From assembly GCA_001275005.1 (NCBI GenBank), contig JWZX01002656.1, forward strand, positions 1-17,977: a stretch of DNA of 17,977 nucleotides, in the 5' to 3' direction. The translations under genes were made by a program, and so were the position numbers. Under the pieces are notes generated by a model. That model was not told the origin of the DNA and made no database searches. It saw nothing but the letters and a program-made list of their open reading frames with translations. This DNA comes from Chrysochromulina tobinii (Eukaryota; Haptophyta; Prymnesiales; Chrysochromulinaceae). This document shows, piece by piece, positions 1 through 6,581 of the stretch; position 1 is the first letter of the stretch; each line of letters starts with the position of its first letter.

Positions 1-1656
1 AAGGCGGAGGCGGAGGCGGAGGCGGCGGCGGAGGCGGCTCGCCAGCTGGCCCCGGCGCGACCCAATGCATTGGTGGGCTCTGACGAAGACGTGGCTCTGC
101 ACCCGTACGTGAGCCGGCTGAGCGCTGAGGTGGATGGCCTGCACGAGGCGCTGCGCCAGACGGCGAGCAAGCTCGACACGCACGCGCAGCGGCTCGCGGT
201 GCTCGAGGCGGCGCCCCTTGCTGCAGTACCTCAAACGTCTCTGTCGTCGGTGGCCACACTCGAACCATGGCTGCATGCTCTGCCCACCGCGGCGGTGCCG
301 CGCGCCGGCTCTGCCCACCACGGCGCTCTGACCGACCAGTCTGCGGCCAATGAGAGCACCAATGGCGTCGCCACCGCACCTTCGTCAGCGAACTTCCCAC
401 CTGCCGTTCATCGACGCATGCCGTCGGGTGGCTCCCTAGGGCGCTGTGATGGGCGCATGCCGTCGTGTGGCTCCCTAGGGCGCTGTGATGGGCGCATGAG
501 TTGTCAAGAGCTCGAGCCCAAGGAGCCCAAGGATAAGGATCGCTCGGCGCTGGTGCGCCTGGATCTCAAGTCGACACGCGAAGCGCTCGATGCGACGGAC
601 AACCAGCGCAAGCAGCCGGCCGATCGGCTCCACGACTGGCTCATGTTGATGGCTGAGCATGTGGAGCACGCGCAGGCCGACGAGAAGGCGCTCCGCGTCA
701 AGCTCGACCGGGAGCTCTCGGACGCGGCGGTGGGTGCTGCCAAGGCGGTCGGCACCACCTCGGTGGCTGCCACGCTCAAGCAGCGCCAGAAGCTCCAGCG
801 GCAGATCGACGGTGCGCGATCTCGCGTGCACGAGGTCAAGGATCTCGTGCGCACGGCGCTCGCGCATCACTTCCTCTCGGCGCTGCAAGGGAGATTGATC
901 TCACAGTCGGCATATGCCTTCAGCAAGTGGGCCGACGCGGTGGGCATGGAGTGCCCTGCCGCAATGTCGGCCGCCAGCGGCATCATCGCGCACATCTCCG
1001 CGACCGGCGATACGGGCGTCGACGATGGTAGTGGATCCTTTACATCGACGTGCGAGGGCGATGTCGACGGCGAGTCGCGAGCTGCGAGCTCGCAGTCGCC
1101 TTCATTACGTGGCACGCAGTCGCTAGCTGCAGGGGTGATCTCGCCGGCGCTCCAGCGCCTCGGTCTCACGACCCTCGCCCCCACGCCGGGGGGCAGGCTC
1201 GAGGTGGCGATGCCCAGCCTGCTGCCCGATGCCGATGGCGTGCTCGTGTCGCCGCCCGGTTGGGTGCGACGCTCATCCTCGTTTGGCCGTCGCGGAGCCG
1301 CTGACGGCGGACCCGGCGGCTCGCGTGCGTCGGTTTCGTCATTGGCATCGCGTGCGTCGGTTTCGTCATTGGCATCGCGTGCGTCGGTTTCGTCATTGGC
1401 ATCGCGTGCCACGTCGACCGACGCGAGCCACGGCACCGCCGCAGGCGGAGGCACGCGCCTACGGCGCACGAGCGCCTTTGCCTCGCATACGGCCGAGGCG
1501 GTGCTCGCGCAGCGTGGTCAGGGCCAGGTGCTCGAGTATCAGGTCAAGTGGCGCGGATTTTCGGACCCGCGTGGCACTACGTGGGAGCTCGCCTCGCAGC
1601 TGCATGGGGTGGCTGGCTTCGACGAGGCGCTCGTGAGCTTCCAAGCGAGTGCATGA
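1..1656 (+). CDS. Chromodomain protein with C-terminal chromodomain, 5' partial
   Basis: The frame is open from base 1, with no upstream stop and no convincing ATG near the left edge (the TTG at 70 is only an alternative start), so the gene probably begins outside the window. Counting codons from base 1, the product has about 551 residues. Residues about 498-548 form a chromodomain: an AEAVLAQR strand, then EYQVKWRGFSDP, the TTWE motif and a final helix around FDEALVSFQ, matching the HP1-type pattern YxVKWKG..NTWEP. Chromodomains usually bind methylated lysine on histone tails, so a chromatin role in the nucleus is expected. Upstream are an Ala/Glu N-terminal run, probable coiled coil (about codons 30-85 and 175-305), and low-complexity Ser/Arg-rich linkers with 13-aa and 9-aa tandem repeats. 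No enzyme domain is visible. The C-terminal position of the chromodomain resembles chromoviral integrases, but no integrase core precedes it. The chromodomain call is firm; the rest of the protein is unassigned. Confidence 0.8.
   Translation, partial: KAEAEAEAAAEAARQLAPARPNALVGSDEDVALHPYVSRLSAEVDGLHEALRQTASKLDTHAQRLAVLEAAPLAAVPQTSLSSVATLEPWLHALPTAAVPRAGSAHHGALTDQSAANESTNGVATAPSSANFPPAVHRRMPSGGSLGRCDGRMPSCGSLGRCDGRMSCQELEPKEPKDKDRSALVRLDLKSTREALDATDNQRKQPADRLHDWLMLMAEHVEHAQADEKALRVKLDRELSDAAVGAAKAVGTTSVAATLKQRQKLQRQIDGARSRVHEVKDLVRTALAHHFLSALQGRLISQSAYAFSKWADAVGMECPAAMSAASGIIAHISATGDTGVDDGSGSFTSTCEGDVDGESRAASSQSPSLRGTQSLAAGVISPALQRLGLTTLAPTPGGRLEVAMPSLLPDADGVLVSPPGWVRRSSSFGRRGAADGGPGGSRASVSSLASRASVSSLASRASVSSLASRATSTDASHGTAAGGGTRLRRTSAFASHTAEAVLAQRGQGQVLEYQVKWRGFSDPRGTTWELASQLHGVAGFDEALVSFQASA
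4..41 (+). repeat. GCGGAG hexanucleotide microsatellite inside the chromodomain ORF
   Basis: Imperfect GCGGAG/GCGGCG units are repeated from the left edge. They keep the frame and encode an alternating Ala-Glu run, probably helical. The tract may continue to the left of the window. Confidence 0.7.
415..492 (+). repeat. 39-bp tandem repeat, two copies, in frame (13 aa)
   Basis: Two adjacent 39-bp units (415-453 and 454-492) differ by one base (GGT versus TGT). Each encodes the 13-residue unit RMPSGGSLGRCDG or RMPSCGSLGRCDG, and a partial third copy (CGCATG) follows. The unit length is a multiple of three, so the frame is kept. The near identity points to a recent duplication. Confidence 0.9.
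1321..1401 (+). repeat. 27-bp tandem repeat, three identical copies, in frame (9 aa)
   Basis: Three identical 27-bp units at 1321-1347, 1348-1374 and 1375-1401 encode SRASVSSLA three times, followed by a partial unit (SRA). The RxSxSS pattern is Ser-rich with nearby Arg, so it could be a phosphorylation target. The copies are identical to the base, indicating recent expansion. Confidence 0.93.
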
Positions 1657-2540
1657 GGGAGGCTCTTGAGCGCCATCGTGAGCGGGGTGAGCTCCAGATG
1701 CCACGCATGGCTGGGTCAGCTGTGGCTGGCAGATGCTTGGCCTTGGGCAGACTCAGTCGGGTTGGGTGGGGAAAGGTATTCGTAACTATTCGCGCCAGCT
1801 GAAGCCGGCTTCAGCCATGGACCAGAGTGTGGCTGTGCAGACATTATTATGCACAGCAGACGAGAGATAGACGAGAGAGATGAGAGTCCTTGCTATCACC
1901 TATGCGTAGAGACGAGAGCGCGCCACAGATCGGGCGCGTGGGGTACTTTGCGTCCGGCTTATTTGACGGATTGAAGCGACGGGTGATGAGGGCGAACGTC
2001 AGGGCGAACGCGGATCTGCGCGTGTGTCGATGCGTGCGGCGTCGCGCGCCGCGCCGGTCCACCCCGCTCCCGCGTATCGGCCGAACGGCCGACGCCGGGT
2101 CGGGATTGCATTGTATACGAGATACGTGATATTTTATATTTGATGTGTCTGCCATATAAATTTGCCGGTGTGGTGGTGCACACGAGTGTGGGCACAAAAG
2201 CGATAAAAAACGGAACACGAGGGAAGCTCCGCGCGGGGCCGCGGCCACCCGCCACACATGGGCCCTCCACCCACAGAGGTGTGGCGAGTGGGAGAACTCT
2301 GGCGATGGCGTTACGGATGCGGGATGGCGAGTGAACCGCGAGGATTGTCGGTTGCTTGTCCATCCGCGTGCCATGTCGCGTGTGATGGGGTTGCCACTCG
2401 CCTTTACCGGAGTCCCCTTCCCCAAACCCAATCTTGTCCAACATGTAGTCGACCGGATGTGACGCGGCGTGTGGCTTATACGACCGCCCTCCGCGTCGGC
2501 GGCGAGTCCGTGATGCGTATACTCGCGTTCTTGAGCATCC
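1657..2540. other. Gene-free stretch between convergent genes
   Basis: I find no convincing gene in this 884-bp region between the chromodomain gene and the hydrolase gene, whose 3' ends face each other. It holds an 18-bp perfect palindrome at 1798-1815, a hairpin at 1832-1857, a GA-rich run at about 1858-1888, a direct repeat of AGGGCGAACG (1989-1998 and 2001-2010), a small hairpin at 2077-2092 and an AT-rich island at about 2126-2165. Open frames up to 194 codons exist on the minus strand, but their composition is Arg/His/Ser-rich with no domain, as expected for GC-rich non-coding DNA. Confidence 0.6.
1798..1857 (+). other. Two inverted repeats just downstream of the chromodomain gene
   Basis: GCTGAAGCCGGCTTCAGC at 1798-1815 is a perfect 18-bp palindrome. 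Seventeen bases later, GCTGTGCA (1832-1839) and TGCACAGC (1850-1857) form an 8-bp stem with a 10-nt AT-rich loop. Both lie 140-200 bp after the chromodomain stop codon and would be in its 3' UTR or in the termination region. The symmetry is certain; a role in 3'-end formation is a guess. Confidence 0.55.
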
Positions 2541-3841
2541 TCAGTACGAACTCGCCTTACTCTTTCTCAACCGATGGGCGGCCTTCTCGGCGAGGCCAAT
2601 GGCAAGGCGAATCACAGTCTTCGCCAGTGCGATGCCAGCGTCAGCTGCCAAGCAGCACAGCTCGAACTGGACGGAGAGCAGAGGGAAGACCAAGGCCCAT
2701 ACGCTCAGATCCCACGGCAGCGCGTCCCTCGGATACTTCACATCTCTGGAAGTGAGGAAGCGCACAATGGTCTCCATTGCAGGAGCAGAGGTGTACTTCC
2801 ACGCGCCAAAAGACCACTGCGGTGGGATGCCTAGAAATCCGTGCGGCGCATCAAACCTCTCGACGTTCACAGCCACGCCAGCAGCACGAAGGAAGACAGA
2901 CGCACGTAGCGTGGACTCCATTAACGGATCCCCGGTGGCAGCTATGAGCAGCGTCGGCGGGAAACCGTCCAGCTGGCTCGGCTCGAACTCAAGGAGGTGG
3001 CGCGCTAGGGGGGGGAGGTGTGTCGTGCTCTCCATGTGAGTGTGCCCGGTCTCCTCTCCAGTTAGATGCTGCTCCCCGCTTCCACTTCCCTTTTTCAGAG
3101 TGCGTCCAGCCTCCTCTCCAGAGAGACGCCGCTCCCCTCCACTTTCCTTGACTTGACTTGGAAAGTAGGACCGCCAGCAATAGTCGAGCCCTGAAGTGAG
3201 GTAGGTAGTCCTCCAGCTCTCGCCGTCGAGGAAGCCGTAGACGCTGCATACGCTCAGACCGCAGGGAGGTCCCATTCGAGCAGCTTCTCGCCCGTGTGTG
3301 CCGCGAGTTGTGCAAGCATAGCTCGATCGGTGAGGAGCGCGGCAGCATAGGCAACAAGGTTGCCGCCTGCGGAATCGCCTACGAGGGCGATGCGATCTGC
3401 TTTCGTGCGCTTGCGCACGTAGCGCATGGCTCTCAGGGTGGAAAGTGCCGCGGCTGGCCAAGGATGCTCCGGCGCCAGTGGATAGTCCATCGAAAAGACG
3501 ACGCAGCCGGCTCGCGCCAGTGGTGTCACTGAGGGGATCAGCAGCCTCGAGGATACGGCGACAAAGCCACCGCCGTGCGCGTAGAGAACCGGTGGGATTG
3601 CTGGATCCGGCTGTGCTGGCATGATCTCGTCCAACGTCTCGTAATCTTCCTCGCCATACGGATGGTCGGAGGTGATGATGACGCCGTCTTGAATACTTTT
3701 CGAGTCCACGGCCATATGGGTGGGCTGGCGTCTCCACCACATGTTGTAAATGATGAGCGGCCAGCCGCTGAGAAATGCTCGCAACAGACGAAGAATCGGG
3801 TAGCCCAGCGGCGGCAGAAGGGACCAAATGGCGTCATACAT
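2541..3841 (-). CDS. Alpha/beta hydrolase (HSL/arylacetamide deacetylase-like), frame break plus probable intron
   Basis: Probable carboxylesterase or lipase of the hormone-sensitive-lipase group. The chosen start is the ATG at 3841-3839; the frame runs upstream to 3898 without another ATG. Residues 1-35 are hydrophobic and could anchor the protein in a membrane. The oxyanion-hole motif HGGG is at residues 89-92, YPLAPEHPWPAA at about 120-131, and the nucleophile motif GDSAGG at 155-160 (Ser157). This frame ends at a TGA at 3254-3256. Homology continues at once in another frame (SVYGFLDGESWRTTYL), through the acid motif TGDPLMES (Asp codon 2928-2930) and APHGFLG (His codon 2841-2843), to a TGA at 2541-2543. 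The triad is therefore complete across two frames. A 153-nt intron at 3005-3157 (GTCAAG donor, C-rich tract plus TAG acceptor) would keep frame and join YFP to RHLLEFEPS. The first frame change has no clear canonical intron and may be a frameshift or assembly error. The hydrophobic C-terminus is unusual. Confidence 0.82.
3005..3157 (-). other. Probable intron in the hydrolase gene
   Basis: On the minus strand the segment starts GTCAAG after TTTCCAA and ends in a run of eight C then TAG, a good polypyrimidine tract and acceptor. Its length, 153 nt, is a multiple of three and contains no in-frame stop, so retention would also give an open frame. The retained peptide (Lys/Gly/Glu/Thr-rich, with a 20-aa internal repeat) has no counterpart in the hydrolase family. 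Splicing would place the FP before the break next to the conserved EFEPSQLDGFPPTLL region. A donor at 3142 would also preserve frame. Confidence 0.5.
3051..3147. repeat. 60-bp-period imperfect direct repeat inside the probable intron
   Basis: A segment of about 38 bp starting CTCCTCTCCAG recurs at 3051 and 3111 with several substitutions (GTTAGATGCTGCTCCCC versus AGAGACGCCGCTCCCC). The period is 60 bp. The pyrimidine-rich plus strand is purine-rich on the gene strand. Confidence 0.65.
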
Positions 3842-4337
3842 GGCGTTATCCCGCGTGCGAGTGTGGCGAGGGTCGCGGCGCGGCGGCGCCGATTTCAAAA
3901 CCGGTGCTGTGCGCTGCAGTGAACGTCACAAGAATTCTTCACAGCTTCCGAATTTCACGTGAACACCTTCGCATGGAATCGTTCTATTGTATTGTATAAC
4001 ACCCCTGATGCGGCGTGGGGCGTGCACACACCTCACATCTGCAGATTATGGACCGCGCGTGTCGATCCGTCTGAAAAATTAGATAGTGCGAACCAGATTG
4101 CAGCCCAAGAGCCCATGCCATCAATCAGTGATGAGTATCGTCAACTACGGAGACAAAGACGGTATGCGGCCCTTGGCAGTGCCATCAGTCAGTGGAATTG
4201 CCTGATTCGGTTCAAGTTGTAGTGACCGGCAACGCGGCAAGGCAGGGGCGCGGCGGCGGTGGCGGCGGTGGCGACGACGGTATACAGTACGCATTCCCGA
4301 TCTAACAGCTTCTTGAAAGGCGAAGACATCGACGCTT
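3842..4337. other. Region upstream of the hydrolase gene, no gene seen
   Basis: About 500 bp that should carry the hydrolase promoter on its right-hand side (minus strand). An AT-rich patch at about 3980-4002 (GTATTGTATAAC on plus) could give a TATA-like element on the minus strand, though it is 140 bp or more from the ATG. At about 4245-4280 there is a G-rich tract of GGCGGT-type units with potential to form a G-quadruplex. Short open frames here lack any recognisable domain. Confidence 0.45.
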
Positions 4338-4402
4338 TCAGCGATGAGAACAACGTTCCATCGTGCTATGGATATCCTCGAACACTTTGTGCTCCAAAAA
4401 CA

Positions 4403-4670
4403 GACTCCATCGATCCTGCGACTTGACTGCCTTCGACAAGGGTTCGAGCTTGGAACGATCGTATAGTATGGCGGTATTGTCGTCGAAGTGCACCTTGAGG
4501 ATGGTGCATACAGCTTAGAAAAATACTCTTCGATTAACCTGCAACTTATCTGCCTTCGACAAGGGTTCGAGCTTGGTGCGCACCGTCGATCGCTCATGGC
4601 CATCAATGACGATTGTATAGTATGGGGGTATGTCGTCGTAGTGCACCTTGAGGATGGTGCACACAGCTTG
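4403..4670. repeat. Partial tandem duplication of the DDxPPYYTI domain, period about 123 bp
   Basis: The segment starting TGCCTTCGACAAGGGTTCGA at 4551 and ending near 4670 recurs at 4428-4514. The shorter copy lacks an internal stretch of about 31 bp and has one extra base; together these keep the frame (net -30 nt, 10 residues). On the minus strand it encodes AVCTILKVHFDDN..., then SKLEPLSKA, so the ends of the domain are retained while its middle is lost. Similarity extends a little beyond, to about 4403 and 4526. Confidence 0.85.
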
Positions 4671-4892
4671 CGTTCCGTCGGCATTCTTGTACCATGCCTT
4701 TGACTGGAGTTTGAGGACCTCGGAGCCTCGCGATACATTCGTTGCAGGAGTGTCAGATGGCAATGCTGCCGCAGTTTCATGTGCGCCTCTCTTCAGCCCG
4801 ATCGTCTGGGCCTCGTATCCCTGGACCTTATTGGGTGGGATCTGGGGTGTGGCGACTACCGGATTCGCCGCCTTCGACGAGGCGCAACCCAT
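4515..4892 (-). CDS. Small acylated protein (MGCASSK start) with a DDxPPYYTI domain
   Basis: I start the protein at the ATG 4892-4890 because it gives MGCASSK. Gly2 with Ser at position 6 is an N-myristoylation pattern, and Cys3 next to it is a typical palmitoylation site, so membrane attachment is likely. The product has 125 residues. Residues 1-60 look disordered. Residues 66-114 form a compact probable beta domain (AWYKNADGTQAVCTILKVHYDDIPPYYTIVIDG..RSTVRTKLEPL). Motifs of the DDxxPYYTI type occur in small SH3/Tudor-like folds of protist proteins, but I cannot name the family. The stop is the TAA at 4517-4515. Alternatively, a 45-nt intron at 4494-4538 (GTTAAT...TCAAG) would join Q118 to a second, shortened domain copy and end at a TGA at 4338-4340, giving 169 residues. 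The MFS stop codon lies only 102 bp upstream on the same strand. Function unknown. Confidence 0.62.
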   Translation of the reverse strand: MGCASSKAANPVVATPQIPPNKVQGYEAQTIGLKRGAHETAAALPSDTPATNVSRGSEVLKLQSKAWYKNADGTQAVCTILKVHYDDIPPYYTIVIDGHERSTVRTKLEPLSKADKLQVNRRVFF

Positions 4893-4994
4893 CCGGGGCG
4901 CGGCGGGTCTCCCGAGATCCGCGCTCGCCTTTCTCGGACCGGCTGTATGTCTATGTGACACACCCAGACCGAGAAAAGTGACGTTCTCAACATC

Positions 4995-6434
4995 TCAAGC
5001 AACAGGCGTACTAGTATCAACATCCGATGCCACCTGCAGGGCCTGGTCACCTCTTGCTCGCGCGCGGCCGAGCGCCCACTGGTCGGCGATGAGCGTGCAG
5101 ATGGCCGCCAGGCTCAATCCAGTAGCGGCGAAGGTAATTGCCGCCATGTACCCGCCCGTGTACTTGAGGGAGATGGCCCACATGAGCGGCCCCGAGCCTG
5201 TGCTCAGCACCGAACAGCCCTGGTGGAAGCCCTGAATGCGCCCCAGCGCACGCGTGCCAAAGATGGCCGAGAGGACGACGGAGAGGCATGCACCGCGCAG
5301 CCCGCTCACCACGCCGTACAAGATCGCGAAGGCCGAGAGCGCTGCTTCTGTCCGGACGAGAAGGCTGCCCATCATCACCACTGCCGTCGCCGCATGTACG
5401 ATGGCAGTGAGCCGGGCGATCTGCGAGACCGGGACGCGATCGATGAACAGCATGCCGGCACCAATCTGCGCGCCGTTGAGCCCGATGGACAGTGGCACAA
5501 AGTAGACGCGCGTCAACGTGAGCTCCGAGCTCTCTCGCAGCGCGCCGCCGAACCAGCGCACTGTGGCGATGTAATGGTAGTTGAACCCGGCCCAAAAGAT
5601 GTCGTTGAACAGGTTGAGGCTGGCTAGGCACCAAAAGAGCGGGTGCTTGGATGCGGCGCGAAGCGTCGCCGAGGAGAGCGGAGGAGCAGAGGAGGTGCAG
5701 CCGCTGCCGCTTCCACCGCCACATTGGCCGTCACCGCCGCCGCCGTCACAGCCCCTACTCTTGCCACCGTTGCACGCGCTCTCGTGAGCGCCCTCAGCGA
5801 CTCCGCCGTCCGGAAGCAGCCCCATGCTCGCAGGCTCGGACCGAATCAGCAATAACGCGACGCCGAGCAACGCGCCGAGCGCTATGGCGAGCGCCACGTA
5901 GCTTTTTCGCCAACCAAGAGCATCGATCAGGAGCGTCATGAAGACAGGCATCTGGATCAGCACGATGCCATTGAGTGCAAGCACAGAAGTCGCCCGCCCG
6001 CGTAGGCGCACAAACCAGCGCTGCACCGTCGCCGAGGCTATCAGGCAGAAGCACTCGGCACCGATAAATCGCAGCATGGTCACGCACGCAGTCAGTCCAG
6101 CCCAGGTTTCGACTCGGCTCAGCAGCAGCAGGTTGCCGATGAAGGGAACCGCGAGCGCAGAAGCGAGAAGACGAGCTCCGAAGCGATCGAGCGCGCCACC
6201 GGCGACTGGCACCAGGCATGCTGAGATGAAGCTTGCTATCGCCCAAGTCAAGGAGACGCTCTGCGAGTCAATACCAATGTCTTCCATGAAGTGAGGGACG
6301 AAGACGTTGATGCCGAACGAGTGGCATGGCGAGGATACCACGATCAGCAGCAGGCATGCAAACACTACCCACCAGCCGTAGAACGTCCGACCCACACCGA
6401 CCGAGAGCGGCACATCGTCTCTTCGCCGTCGCAT
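4995..6434 (-). CDS. Major facilitator superfamily transporter (OFA/MCT-like)
   Basis: Intact 479-residue membrane protein from the ATG at 6434-6432 to the stop at 4995. A short basic N-terminus (MRRRR) precedes the first membrane segment, YGWWVVFACLLLIVV. About twelve hydrophobic segments follow in two halves. The loop 2-3 motif typical of MFS is present at residues 80-88 (GALDRFGAR). The YGWW start and overall pattern resemble the oxalate/formate antiporter and monocarboxylate transporter groups, so a small organic anion is a possible substrate, but the sequence alone does not fix it. The central cytoplasmic loop (about residues 208-255) is Gly/Ser/Cys-rich, which is unusual and likely disordered. 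No intron is needed. It is head to head with the mitochondrial-carrier gene, 147 bp from ATG to ATG, and its 3' end lies 102 bp before the small acylated-protein gene. Confidence 0.9.
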   Translation of the reverse strand: MRRRRDDVPLSVGVGRTFYGWWVVFACLLLIVVSSPCHSFGINVFVPHFMEDIGIDSQSVSLTWAIASFISACLVPVAGGALDRFGARLLASALAVPFIGNLLLLSRVETWAGLTACVTMLRFIGAECFCLIASATVQRWFVRLRGRATSVLALNGIVLIQMPVFMTLLIDALGWRKSYVALAIALGALLGVALLLIRSEPASMGLLPDGGVAEGAHESACNGGKSRGCDGGGGDGQCGGGSGSGCTSSAPPLSSATLRAASKHPLFWCLASLNLFNDIFWAGFNYHYIATVRWFGGALRESSELTLTRVYFVPLSIGLNGAQIGAGMLFIDRVPVSQIARLTAIVHAATAVVMMGSLLVRTEAALSAFAILYGVVSGLRGACLSVVLSAIFGTRALGRIQGFHQGCSVLSTGSGPLMWAISLKYTGGYMAAITFAATGLSLAAICTLIADQWALGRARARGDQALQVASDVDTSTPVA

Positions 6435-6581
6435 GAATCCCCGCGAGCAACACTCTCGCGGGCGCCCCGCGGCGCACCCGTCGCTCCGATTTTGGGCAAA
6501 CTTGTGACGCCGCGGGGCGAAACAACTGGATTTGTCCCCGGTTTATTCACACCGGAAGTTCTGCACTGTTTTCACACTCAC
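6435..6581. promoter_or_regulatory. Short divergent promoter region between the MFS and mitochondrial-carrier genes
   Basis: Only 147 bp separate the two start codons, so the promoters must overlap unless either gene has an upstream leader exon elsewhere. Two inverted repeats are visible. CCCGCGAG (6440-6447) and CTCGCGGG (6455-6462) form an 8-bp stem with a 7-nt loop. GCCCCGCGG (6464-6472) and CCGCGGGGC (6510-6518) have 9-bp arms 37 nt apart. TTTATTCA at about 6542 is a weak AT-rich element on the plus side. I see no clear TATA box. Confidence 0.55.

Noticed and set aside
1492-1656. Chromovirus (Ty3/gypsy) integrase tail
   Set aside because: No integrase, RNase H or reverse transcriptase motifs precede the chromodomain in the open frame, and no long terminal repeat was seen nearby.
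1847-2431. Minus-strand open frame of 194 codons in the intergenic stretch
   Set aside because: The predicted peptide is Arg/His/Ser-rich, has no domain, and overlaps several equally long frames. The chosen start and codon pattern give no support for coding.
4437-4450. GGTTCGAGC resembling a tRNA T-loop (also at 4560-4573)
   Set aside because: It lies inside the duplicated coding domain, and no acceptor or anticodon stems can be drawn around it.
6291-6581. N-terminal extension of the mitochondrial-carrier frame
   Set aside because: It overlaps the MFS coding sequence antisense, has no carrier homology, and would make the protein longer than the family norm. The ATG at 6582 gives the usual length of about 300 aa.
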